Assembly (NCBI GenBank): GCA_041397765.1
Contig: JAWKWA010000002.1
Location: 62,001 to 126,000 of the forward strand
Direction of reading: 5' to 3'
DNA length: 64,000 bases
DNA from: JAWKWA01 sp041397765
GTDB lineage: Bacteria > Pseudomonadota > Alphaproteobacteria > Rhizobiales > Hyphomicrobiaceae
A model generated the notes under the pieces. That model searched no databases, was not told where the DNA came from, and worked only from the letters and a program-made list of their open reading frames with translations. Position numbers and translations under genes: made by a program. This document shows positions 10,697 through 19,184 of this stretch, piece by piece; position 1 is the first letter of the stretch; the number at the start of each line of letters is the position of its first letter.

Positions 10697-12280
10697 CTAT
10701 TCCTTGCGCAGGAAGCGCGTCGGATGCACGTCCATCACATTGTCCTGCCAGCCCTTCAGCTTGGGCGAGACGAGGTCGTGATAGGAGTAGTAGAGCAGCG
10801 GAATGTAGGGCGTGTCGCGCATGAAGATGGCCTCGGCATCGGACAGGAGCCCGAGGCGCTTGGCCGGATCGGGCTCGGCCGCGGCGGCCTTCATCAGCCC
10901 GTCATACTCGGGATTGCTGTAGAGCGAGTAGTTGTTGCCGTCGCCGGTGGTGGCCAGACGGAGGAAGGTCTCCGGGTCCTTGTAGTCGGCGATCCAGCCG
11001 GCGCGCGCCACGTCGAAATCGGCATGCTGCTCGAGCAGGCCGTAATGGGTCTTGGTATCGGTGTTGACGAGCGTCACCTCGATGCCGAGCGGCTTCAGCA
11101 TGTCCTGGACGGCGACCGCGGTGTTGCGGTGGTTCTCGGAGGTGTTGAAGCGCAATTCAAGCTTCAACGGCTTGTCGGGCCCGTAACCGAGCTCGGCGAG
11201 GATGCGCTTGGCCTCGTCCTCGCGGTCGAGCTGGGAGGAGGCGGCATAGTCCGCCATGCGGCTCTCATAGCCAGGGATGCCCGGCGGGACGAAGGAATAG
11301 GCCGGGATCATGCTATTCGACCAGATCTTCTCGGCGAGCAGATCGCGGTCGATGGCCATGGAGATGGCGCGACGCAGCTTGGGCTCGGTCCAGGGCGCCT
11401 TGTCGGATTTGAAGGCGTAGTAGTAGGTGCCGAGATAGGGGCCGATGTGAACCTGGTCGCCGAGACGGGCGCGGATGTCGGCGAGCTGCTCGGTTGGCAG
11501 ATCGTCGTTGGAATCGAGCTCGCCAGCCTCGAAGCGCTTCAGCGCCGTGGAGCGATCCTCGGTCGGGAAATAGTTGACGACGTCGATCTGCACGTTGGCG
11601 GCGTCATAGAACTTCGGGTTCTTGACGAGGCGAATGTGATCGTTGGGCACGAACTCGGCGAGCGTGTAGGCGCCGTTCGAGACGAGATTGCCGGGCTTGA
11701 CGAAATCGGCGCCGAGCGTCTCGACGCTCTTTCTGTGCACCGGATAGGTCGCCTGATGGGTGAGGAGCTCGAGGAAATAGGGAGTGGGGGATTTCAGGGT
11801 GATCTCGAGCGTCTGGTCGTCGACGGCCTTCACGCCCATGTCCTCGGGCTTGCCCTTGCCCTGGTTGACCTCCTCGGCCCCCTTCACGGGATAGAGCATG
11901 GAGGCGTATTCGGCGCCGGTGTCGGGGAGCTGGAGGCGCTGGAAGGCGAAAACGAAATCGCCGGCCGTGACGGGATCGCCATTCGACCAGAGGGCGCCGG
12001 TGCGCAGCTTGAAGGTGTAGACGGTGCCGTCGGGCGAGATGGTCCAGCTCTCGGCCGCGCCCGGAATGAGATTGGCGCCGGCATCCTGGACGACGAGACC
12101 CATGAACAGGTCCCTCAATATGTTGGCCTCGTAGACCGTGGAGGTCTTGTGCGGATCGAGGCTTTCGGGGTCGGCCGAGTTGCCGCGGTTGTAGACGACC
12201 TCGGCCGACGCGCCGAACGCACCGGCGATCAGCATGACGAGGCCGAGCGCAAATGCTCGCACCAGAGCTCTGAGTGTCAT
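10697..12280 (-). CDS. oppA: Oligopeptide-binding protein, OppA type
   Basis: A 527-residue periplasmic solute-binding protein (SBP family 5). A Sec signal peptide (residues 1-27, cleavage after GASA) is followed by the cluster-C motif region (LDPHKTSTVYEANILRDLF, then ALKRFEAGELD). The C-terminal half carries the long two-lobe fold typical of OppA/MppA. It delivers peptides to OppBC. It is the first gene of the opp operon and has a strong GGGAGGAT ribosome site. About 240 bases upstream separate it from the metallo-hydrolase. Confidence 0.9.
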   Translation of the reverse strand: MTLRALVRAFALGLVMLIAGAFGASAEVVYNRGNSADPESLDPHKTSTVYEANILRDLFMGLVVQDAGANLIPGAAESWTISPDGTVYTFKLRTGALWSNGDPVTAGDFVFAFQRLQLPDTGAEYASMLYPVKGAEEVNQGKGKPEDMGVKAVDDQTLEITLKSPTPYFLELLTHQATYPVHRKSVETLGADFVKPGNLVSNGAYTLAEFVPNDHIRLVKNPKFYDAANVQIDVVNYFPTEDRSTALKRFEAGELDSNDDLPTEQLADIRARLGDQVHIGPYLGTYYYAFKSDKAPWTEPKLRRAISMAIDRDLLAEKIWSNSMIPAYSFVPPGIPGYESRMADYAASSQLDREDEAKRILAELGYGPDKPLKLELRFNTSENHRNTAVAVQDMLKPLGIEVTLVNTDTKTHYGLLEQHADFDVARAGWIADYKDPETFLRLATTGDGNNYSLYSNPEYDGLMKAAAAEPDPAKRLGLLSDAEAIFMRDTPYIPLLYYSYHDLVSPKLKGWQDNVMDVHPTRFLRKE

Positions 12281-12440
12281 GGCTTCGACATCCTCCCTGC
12301 TCGTTGTTGGGTCGGCCCCGGCGTGATCGGGGAAGTGGGGCCGTGCGGGAGACTATACCGTGCGCTGTGTTCGGCGCCTATGGGGCCGCAGGGGGCGGCA
12401 CCCTCCGGTATTCTCCGCAAGGCGCGGTCTGAACAAGGAA

Positions 12441-12469
12441 CGGCCGGGGTGGCTTCCGCCCCCCGGCCG
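12441..12469 (-). terminator. Hairpin downstream of the metallo-hydrolase gene
   Basis: A 9-bp perfect stem (CGGCCGGGG with CCCCGGCCG) lies ~55 bases past the stop of the minus-strand metallo-hydrolase, followed on that strand by a weak T-rich stretch. It probably separates that gene from the opp operon. Confidence 0.45.
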
Positions 12470-12523
12470 CTCTGTCGCTCGAGATGAACGAAGGGCGGTC
12501 TCGGCCCATTCCCGACCGCCGGG

Positions 12524-13495
12524 TCAGGCGATCGGCGCGAAGGTATAGCCCTCGCCATCGCGGGCGACGTTGCCGGCCGCGGGGAAGGGGTAGTGGTAGC
12601 CCGCCACCATCAGCTTGTCGGCGACAACGCGGTCCATCATCCGCCGGCGCGTCTCCTCGGCCATCACCGGATCGGCATCGAAGGACGCGTGCCAGCCGGG
12701 ATGGCTGAGGAAGAGCGCGGGAATGTTGGAGACATCGCCGAGCACCATGAGCTGCTCGCTGCCCGAGCTCAGATGATAGGAGGTGTGGCCGGGCGTGTGG
12801 CCGTGGCTGGCGACCGTGCGGACCCCCGGCAGGATCTCGACATCGTCCCCGACGGGGCGGACATTCGACCAGGTGCCGAGGGTGGCCTTGATCCGCTTGG
12901 CGAGCCCGTGGCGCGCCTCCGGCAGCTTGGTGAACACGCTCTCGTCGGTCCACCATTCATGCTCGGCGGCCGGAACGATGATCTCGGCATTGGGGAACAC
13001 CGGCGCGTTGGTGTCCTTGGCCATCATGCCGAAGATGTGGTCGGGATGATAATGCGTGACGGCGATGGTCGCGATGCTCGCCGGATCGATGCCGGCAGCG
13101 GCCATGCCCTTCGTCATGATGAGGCCGGCGGTCGGGGCGAGCTGGCCGCCGGTGCCGCTGTCGAACATGACGGTGCGGTCGCCGATGCGGGCGACCATGA
13201 CGGAGAAGGGAATGGTGACCTTGTCGGTCGGCAGGCCGGCGGCGGCGAGTGCGGCCTTGGTCTCATCGACGCTCGCATTCTTGATGAAGCCCGGATCGTG
13301 GTCGCGGACCCAGGCACCGTCGAACAGCGCCGTCATCTCGATGTCGCCGACCTTGAAGCGCAGGAAGCCGGCGTCCATGGCGCTGTCGGCCCAGGCGGGC
13401 GAGGCACCGAGGAAGGTGAAGCGCCGGTCGAGGCCGAGCGTCGCGGCGGCGGTAGTGGCGGAGAGCACGAGCTGCCTGCGGGAGAGTGCGACCAT
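12524..13495 (-). CDS. Exported metallo-beta-lactamase-fold hydrolase
   Basis: A 323-residue MBL-fold enzyme. The N-terminus has a twin-arginine-like SRRQLVLSA motif, a hydrophobic stretch and likely cleavage near residue 37 (SPAWA-DS), so it is probably Tat-exported to the periplasm. The metal-binding motif is HYHPDH. Further His and Asp ligands follow in GHTPGHT and GDVSNIP, and a C-terminal GYHYPFP supplies the last histidine. This pattern is shared with lactonase-like and other esterolytic MBL hydrolases, so the substrate is open. The ATG at 13495 has a GAGGA ribosome site. It is divergent to the mttB-family gene across ~240 bases. Confidence 0.85.
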   Translation of the reverse strand: MVALSRRQLVLSATTAAATLGLDRRFTFLGASPAWADSAMDAGFLRFKVGDIEMTALFDGAWVRDHDPGFIKNASVDETKAALAAAGLPTDKVTIPFSVMVARIGDRTVMFDSGTGGQLAPTAGLIMTKGMAAAGIDPASIATIAVTHYHPDHIFGMMAKDTNAPVFPNAEIIVPAAEHEWWTDESVFTKLPEARHGLAKRIKATLGTWSNVRPVGDDVEILPGVRTVASHGHTPGHTSYHLSSGSEQLMVLGDVSNIPALFLSHPGWHASFDADPVMAEETRRRMMDRVVADKLMVAGYHYPFPAAGNVARDGEGYTFAPIA

Positions 13496-13735
13496 GGTTC
13501 TTGTCCTCGTCGGTAGTTACTTGCAGACGCATAGACTACGTTCCCGGTCGCGATCGGACCACTGCGGACGAGCCCGGAATGGGTCTGGAACACGCAATCG
13601 TGACCTCATTCAACGGGCCCTGCGCTCCGGGCGCGGAGGGACGAAGTGCCCATCCCGGCAGGTCAGGCGGCTTGCGGGGACTGGCCTGCTGTGGTGCTCT
13701 GGCCGTGGGGCGAAACGGACGCGAGGATCGGTGCG

Positions 13736-15274
13736 GTGAGCGAGGAGCGACGGAGCGGCGGGCGACGGACGCGGGCGGCACGCGGGCAGGCGGCCATCCC
13801 GCAATTGCCGTGGCGCGCGGTGGAGAACCCATTCCCGCCCGTCGAGGTGGCGAGCCCCGAGCAGATCGAGAAGATCCACCGGACCTCGATGCGCGTGCTC
13901 TCGGAGCTCGGCATCCGCGTCATGAGCGAGCGCGTGCTGGACCTCTTCGAAGCGGCCGGCGGCATCGTCGACCGCGGTGAGCAGGTGGTGCGGATCGACG
14001 AGAGCCTCGTCGCCGAGGCGCTGAGAACGGCGCCGTCGTCCTTCACCATCACCTCGCGCAATGCCGAGAAGCGGCTCACCATGGGCGGGCGGCATCTCTC
14101 GTTCGGGTTGGTGGCCGGACCGCCCAATGTGCACGACCGGGTGCGCGGGCGGCGGTCGGGCAGTCTCGCCGACTATCGCGACTTCATCCGACTCGCCCAC
14201 TATTTCAACGCCATCCACATCATCGGCAACCAGGTGACGGCACCGCAGGAGCTGCCGGCCAACAACCGCCATCTCGACACCTATCTCGCCAATCTGACGC
14301 TGTCGGATCTGTCCTTCCACTGCACCGCGATCGGACGGGGACGGGCGCTCGACGGCATCGAGATGATGGCGATCGCGCGCGGCATCACGCTCGAGGAGAT
14401 GGCAAGGGATCCGGGCGTGACGACGATCATCTCGGTCAACTCGCCGCGCCTCTTCGACGACGCCATGGCCGAAGGGCTGATGACGATGTCCGAGCACGGC
14501 CAGCCGGTGACGGTGACGCCGTTCACGCTCATGGGAGCGATGACGCCGGTGACGCTCGGGGCGGCGCTCGTCCAGCAGAATGCCGAGGCGCTGTTCGGCA
14601 TCGCGCTGACGCAGCTCGTCAGGCCCGGCGCGCCGGTGATGTATGGGGCGTTCACCAGCAATGTCGACATGCGATCGGGCGCGCCGGCGTTCGGCACACC
14701 GGAGAACACGCGCGCGAACCTCATTGCCGGGCAGCTCGCGCGGCGCTACCGGCTGCCCTATCGAACGTCGAACTCCAATGCCTCGAATGCCGTCGACCTG
14801 CAGGCGGCCTACGAGACGGCGAATGCAACCTGGGGCGCAATCCTTGGTGGCGGCAATCTCGTCTATCACGCGGCCGGCTGGCTCGAGGGCGGGCTCACCG
14901 CGTCGTTCGAGAAGCTCGTGCTCGATGTCGAGATCCTGCAGAACATGATGGAGATCCTGAAGCCGCTCGATCTTTCGGAGGACGAGCTTGGCTTCGATGC
15001 CATCGCCTCGGTGCCGACCGGCGGTCACTTCTTCGGCGCCGAGCACACCATGGCGCGCTACGAGACGGCGTTCTACCGACCGATGCTGTCGGACTGGACC
15101 AATCATGGCGCCTGGCTCGAGGCGGGCGGCCGGGATGCGCTCGAGCGAGCGACCGAGCTCTGGCAGAAGGCGCTCGCAGAGTATCAGGAGCCGGTGCTCG
15201 ATCCGGCGCGGCGGGAGGCGCTCGACGCCTATGTCGCGCGGCGGAAGGAGGAGATCGGCGGCGGCGATCCCTGA
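13736..15274 (+). CDS. MttB-family (trimethylamine/betaine) methyltransferase, non-pyrrolysine
   Basis: A 512-residue cytosolic enzyme of the MttB superfamily. Members transfer a methyl group from trimethylamine or, in the pyrrolysine-free branch, from quaternary amines such as glycine betaine or proline betaine, to a corrinoid protein. No in-frame amber codon occurs, so it belongs to the pyrrolysine-free branch. The TIM-barrel part has TLMGAMTPVTLGAALVQQ and a Gly-rich AILGGGNLVYHAAGW near the C-terminus. GTG 13736 was chosen because it gives the family length; the ATG at 13646 adds 30 residues of unlike sequence. No corrinoid protein or reactivator is encoded in the window. Its last 29 codons are duplicated at 16636. 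Confidence 0.8.
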   Translation: MSEERRSGGRRTRAARGQAAIPQLPWRAVENPFPPVEVASPEQIEKIHRTSMRVLSELGIRVMSERVLDLFEAAGGIVDRGEQVVRIDESLVAEALRTAPSSFTITSRNAEKRLTMGGRHLSFGLVAGPPNVHDRVRGRRSGSLADYRDFIRLAHYFNAIHIIGNQVTAPQELPANNRHLDTYLANLTLSDLSFHCTAIGRGRALDGIEMMAIARGITLEEMARDPGVTTIISVNSPRLFDDAMAEGLMTMSEHGQPVTVTPFTLMGAMTPVTLGAALVQQNAEALFGIALTQLVRPGAPVMYGAFTSNVDMRSGAPAFGTPENTRANLIAGQLARRYRLPYRTSNSNASNAVDLQAAYETANATWGAILGGGNLVYHAAGWLEGGLTASFEKLVLDVEILQNMMEILKPLDLSEDELGFDAIASVPTGGHFFGAEHTMARYETAFYRPMLSDWTNHGAWLEAGGRDALERATELWQKALAEYQEPVLDPARREALDAYVARRKEEIGGGDP

Positions 15275-15764
15275 AGAAGGTCTCCTGGTGACCGGAAAGG
15301 CCTTCCGCGTGCCGGCGCAAACGATGGCCGGGCCGGGATGGGGCGCCGGAAGGTCGGGGCCGGCACAGATGACGGGGTGACATTGCCCGCCCGTCCCAGA
15401 GGCACCTCGCAGATGCATGGTGAACAGTCGCCGCACGCATCGTTCAACATCATCAAGCAGGCGATGAACGGCCGGGCCGGCTGGCGCCGGCCGCATGGAG
15501 CGGCTCGCGGAAGTTCCGTTGCCGATACATTCTTCTTAACCGCATTGAATAGACGCACAAATTTTTGGCAAAGTGTGGACGGATCCGACGATCAGCTGGC
15601 GAGGCCGGACGGCAGTCTTGCATCTGCAAGGCGGGAGATGATCGCGGGGAGGCGCCTGGGTGCGCTGTTTCGCGCCGGTCACGGTTGCGCAAAAGCCTGT
15701 AGGGCGCGCCCTCCTCGAAAGGATCTGTAAACGATTGAGTCCCTATCGTGACCCGTGCCCGGAG
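15188..15764 (+). repeat. Direct repeat copy A (mttB 3' end plus downstream spacer)
   Basis: About 577 bases are repeated, at roughly 90% or better with small indels, at 16636-17210. The copy contains the last 29 codons of the methyltransferase gene plus ~490 bases of non-coding spacer with an AT-rich patch near 15535-15575. It ends exactly where the transposase-like sequence begins. I see no gene in the spacer. Confidence 0.85.
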
Positions 15765-16635
15765 GAGCTATCGCCAGATCTTGGTGACGGCCTGAGGGCT
15801 CAGGCGGCCGCTCTGGGTTGGATGGTCGGGGGAATGCACGACCTCCAGCCCGTCCTTGAACTTGGCACCCAGTATGACCTTCGGCAACTGGGTTGGGCTG
15901 TCGAGGTGGCGCCAGGATTTCTGCGCGGCATCGACCAGCTTGAAGACCATGGCGAGCGCCGTCGCGTTGGAGAGGCAGCCCTTCGCGCGGATGGTGCGGT
16001 GACGCACGGTGGCAAAGGTGCTTTCGATCGGGTTCGACGTCCTCAGATGCTTCCAGTGCTCGGCCGGGAAATCGTAGGCGAGCAGCGCGTCGCGATCCTT
16101 GGCGAGGCAATTGGCGGCTTTCTCGTATTTCAGCCGGTAGCTCTCGATGAAGTGTCGAAGGCCAACTCGGCGTCGGCCCTCGTCTCGGCCATCCAGATCT
16201 CCTGGAGTGAGCGCTTGGCTTTCGGCTGCTGGCTCATCGGCAGTTTGTTCAAGACGTTCGCCGTCTTGTGCACCCAGCACTGTTGCTCCTGCATGTTGGC
16301 CAGATCTCGCCGAGCGCCTCCAGAAGCCGAGCGCGCCGTCGGCCGTGGCGAGTTTCGGTGGAGTAGTGAGGTTGGCAGGTTTCGGAGATCGAGCAGCAGC
16401 CTGCGCCAGTCCTGCGCGCTCTCGCGTGCCCCATCCGTGAAGCCGATCAGCTCCTTCCTGCTCTGGCGTCGCGCCGATCAGCACGAGGATGCACTGCTTC
16501 TCGTCCTCCAGCCTCGCCTGAAGATAGATGCCATCCGCCCAGACGTAGACGTAGCGCCGGGCCGACAGGTCGCGCCGTCTCCAGCGGCTGTGCTCGTCGG
16601 TCCAGAACTCCTTCAGTCGTGCGATTGTCGACGCT
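15765..16635 (-). mobile_element. Truncated, frameshifted IS256-family transposase
   Basis: The minus strand encodes the C-terminal two thirds of a mutator/IS256-type transposase. Recognisable blocks are RRYVYVWADGIYLQA, CILVLIGATPE, DGALGFW, HWKHLRTSNPIESTFATVRH and MVFKLVDAA. These sit in different frames: the end part is open from about 16160 to 15768, while the earlier parts fall in two other frames. The N-terminal ~130 residues are missing; copy B of the direct repeat begins where they should be. The element is therefore inactive unless complemented. I could not define terminal inverted repeats or a target duplication. Confidence 0.8.
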
Positions 16636-16722
16636 GAGCCGGTGCTCGATCCGTCGCGGCGGGAGGCGCTCGACGCCTATGTCGCGCGGCGGAAGGAGGA
16701 GATCGGCGGTGGCGATCCCTGA
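16636..16722 (+). pseudogene. 3' remnant of a second mttB-family gene
   Basis: Twenty-eight codons and a stop identical in frame to the C-terminus of the methyltransferase at 13736, apart from one Ala-to-Ser change and one silent change. There is no start or upstream coding sequence; the preceding DNA is transposase. It is either the tail of a lost tandem copy or was carried here with the repeat. Confidence 0.75.
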
Positions 16723-17210
16723 AGAAGGTCTCCTGCGACCAGAAGGGATCGCGTGCCGGCGCAAACGTTGGCCGGCCGGGATGGGGCGCCGGAAGGATCG
16801 AGGGCCGGCACAGATGACGGGGTGACATTACCCGCCCGTCCCGGAGGCACCTCGCAGATGCATGGCAAGTCGGTCGCCGCACGCATCGTTCAACATCATC
16901 AAGAAAGGATGAACGGCCAGGCGATGGTTGGCGCCGGCCGCATGGAGCGGCTCTCGCGGAAGTTCCGTTGCCGATACATTCTTCTAACGCATTGAATAGA
17001 CGCACAAATTTTTGGCAGCGAGGACGGATCCGACGATCAGGTGGCGAGGCCGGACGGCGGTCTTGCATCTGCAAGGCGGGAGGTGATCGCGGGGGAGGTG
17101 CCTGGGTGCGCCGTTTCGCGCCGGTCGCGGTTACGCAAAAGCCCGTAGGGCGCGCCCTCCTCGAAAGGATCTGTAAACGATTGAGTCCCTATCGTGACCC
17201 GTGCCCGGAG
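16636..17210 (+). repeat. Direct repeat copy B
   Basis: Second copy of the ~575-base repeat. It begins with the last 29 codons of the methyltransferase gene (16636-16722, same stop codon, two base changes in 87) without the rest of the gene. It continues through the same spacer and diverges after GTGCCCGGAG at 17210. The remaining ~146 bases before the next gene are unique. Copy B therefore supplies the upstream region of the PAS-like gene at 17357. Confidence 0.85.
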
Positions 17211-17356
17211 GCCCCGGTCGCACCCCCGACGAGAGACGGCTGCAAGACACGTCTCGCCCTCGGCCCGGAGTGCGTGACCGGTCGTGTCGTCGGGCTCTTC
17301 CCCTTGCGGGAGCGGGACAGCGACGCGGCGCGTCGCCAATGCGAGAGCGGACTTCG

Positions 17357-18247
17357 ATGCCGAAACTGGGGTCAGGTGCATTCGAGCCTACGAACAGCCG
17401 GTTCCTGATCAGCCGGGAAGCCGAGCTCGAGCACGACATCGATGCACTGGTGCGCTCGAAGAACCCATTCCTCGATCGCGAGACGGTGATCGAGAACCTC
17501 GTCCGCAATTGCGGATACATCGACGTGCATCGCTATGCCAACGGGCTGCATGTCAGGTGCCGGCCCGGCTGGGTAACGTCCAAGTCGCTCGGCGCCCTCA
17601 AGGCCGATCTGCTCGACGAGGACCGCAATCCGCGCATCGTTCTGTCGACGCATTTCGGCCGCTGGAGCACGCAGTTCCTCAGGAACACCAACCGCACGCG
17701 CACGCTGATCGACGCGGTGATCGGCTGCTCGGGCGGTGAGGTCATCGGCATGTCGGAGCGCTTCCTCAACCGCGGCATCGCCGCCAACCGGTCGCGCCTG
17801 CGTGCGCCGGCCGAGACCGTGCGCCGGCAGATCTCGGCGGGGTTGAGCCCCGAGGCCATGCAGCGGATGCTCAACGATGCCTTCCAGGGGCGCTGGACGC
17901 TGTCGTCGATCTCCGATGCCGACGGGCAGGTCGTGATCCACAATATGGGCGACGGCTTCACCCCCTATCATTCGAACTGGCACAGGTCGGCGCCCGGCGT
18001 CAGCCTCGCGATGTGCTGCGGCGACGCCGCCTATGCGGACTGGGTGGCAGGCACGCGCCGCCATGTGCTCGACAGCGACCGGACGGAGTTCGACGAGGTG
18101 GACGTCTATGCCTCGTTCGAGAACAGCAATCCGGTGCGCATCCGCTACGAGCGCGTCACCATGCCCGTCACGCTAGGCCACGGGAGCCGCCTGATTTTCT
18201 CGGCTTCGGTCGGCAATGCGGCGATCGATCTGCGCAAGAGCGCCTGA
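17357..18247 (+). CDS. PAS-like domain protein of unknown function
   Basis: A 296-residue soluble protein with no signal peptide or membrane segment. The N-terminal half is mixed alpha/beta with many charged residues. The C-terminal ~110 residues (from HNMGDGFTPYH to the end) look like a PAS-type sensor domain, ending in strands that read RIRYERVTMPV and RLIFSASVG. No output domain is present. ATG 17357 has an AGAGCGG sequence 6 bases upstream; ATG 17339 is an alternative. The 3' end overlaps the convergent GNAT-like gene by 75 bases. I do not recognise the family. Confidence 0.6.
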   Translation: MPKLGSGAFEPTNSRFLISREAELEHDIDALVRSKNPFLDRETVIENLVRNCGYIDVHRYANGLHVRCRPGWVTSKSLGALKADLLDEDRNPRIVLSTHFGRWSTQFLRNTNRTRTLIDAVIGCSGGEVIGMSERFLNRGIAANRSRLRAPAETVRRQISAGLSPEAMQRMLNDAFQGRWTLSSISDADGQVVIHNMGDGFTPYHSNWHRSAPGVSLAMCCGDAAYADWVAGTRRHVLDSDRTEFDEVDVYASFENSNPVRIRYERVTMPVTLGHGSRLIFSASVGNAAIDLRKSA

Positions 18248-19027
18248 TTCGAACGCCCTGGTCTCGTCCAGCATCTGGCTCGTGGTCAGATAGGAGAGGC
18301 TGCCCGTATAGGTGTGCCGGCCGCCGTAGAATATCTTGTAGACGCCTTCGGAGCCTGGATAGCCGTACTGGGCCATCAGCTTCGACTGTTTGATCGAATC
18401 GCTGACGAAAGTGACCGTGTACTGGGTATTGCGAGTGCCGAGGGCGTAGACGCGGGAGATGCGCGGCAGGAGCGCCGAGAGACCGAGCTTGCGGTATTCG
18501 GGATGGACCCACAGGGCGCCCGAATAGAGGAAGCGGCCGCGGATGGCGCGGGCCGCCGGGCAGTCCTCGAGCGTGAAGCGGGGTTGCTCGCCGCCGGGAA
18601 ACGGTTCGGATCCGTAGTAGAGCGACAGGTCGTCGGCCATGTCCTGCAGCGAGCGGTTGGCGGTGTCGAAGATGCGGCCGGCCTGGGCGACGACCACCCG
18701 CTTCGTCCTCGTGCGGCCGAGCAGACAATAGCCCATGCCCTCGGGCACCTTCACGACGCGGGTGTCGAGGATCGGCGAGAAGGGACCCCAGTCCCTGGCC
18801 GGCACGCGGGCATTGTGCACCGCGATCTCCGACAGCGGCGCCAGCTCGAGGCTGATGCCGATGCTGCGGACCGTGGCGTCGGCACGGAGCAGGAACTCGC
18901 CGACGAAAGGCGAGGGACCGTAGTCGATGGTCAGGTCGGCGAGGAATGACGGGCCCGGGGGAAGCGGGGCGAGCTCCTCCTCGGAAAGCTCGGATGCGCC
19001 GACCAATTCTGGCAAAGGGGTAATCAT
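18173..19027 (-). CDS. GNAT-fold acyltransferase-like protein
   Basis: A 284-residue soluble protein. Residues ~180-210 (FLYSGALWVHPEYRKLGL) resemble motif A of GNAT acetyltransferases, where the R-x-x-G loop binds the CoA pyrophosphate. The remainder does not match a subfamily I know. ATG 19027 has a good GGGAGG ribosome site 6 bases upstream, so the earlier ATG at 19054 was rejected. Its 3' end runs 75 bases into the convergent PAS-like gene. It lies 150 bases downstream of the amidase operon in the same direction and could be read through from it. Confidence 0.6.
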   Translation of the reverse strand: MITPLPELVGASELSEEELAPLPPGPSFLADLTIDYGPSPFVGEFLLRADATVRSIGISLELAPLSEIAVHNARVPARDWGPFSPILDTRVVKVPEGMGYCLLGRTRTKRVVVAQAGRIFDTANRSLQDMADDLSLYYGSEPFPGGEQPRFTLEDCPAARAIRGRFLYSGALWVHPEYRKLGLSALLPRISRVYALGTRNTQYTVTFVSDSIKQSKLMAQYGYPGSEGVYKIFYGGRHTYTGSLSYLTTSQMLDETRAFESGALAQIDRRIADRSRENQAAPVA

Positions 19028-19184
19028 GACTGCCTCCCGATGATGCTTCGTCATCGGTAGCAGGTGAACTGGCGTCCCGAAAGGGGATTGTCAGGAGAAT
19101 ATTGAAAGACCTAATCGGCGGCGGAAAGGTGCGGCGCGAAGAGGGGGGCTCAGGACAACAGCCGGCAGAGTCTTGCGCCGGAGC

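Noticed and set aside
15765..16635. Intact IS256 element
   Set aside because: The N-terminal third is missing and the rest lies in three frames.
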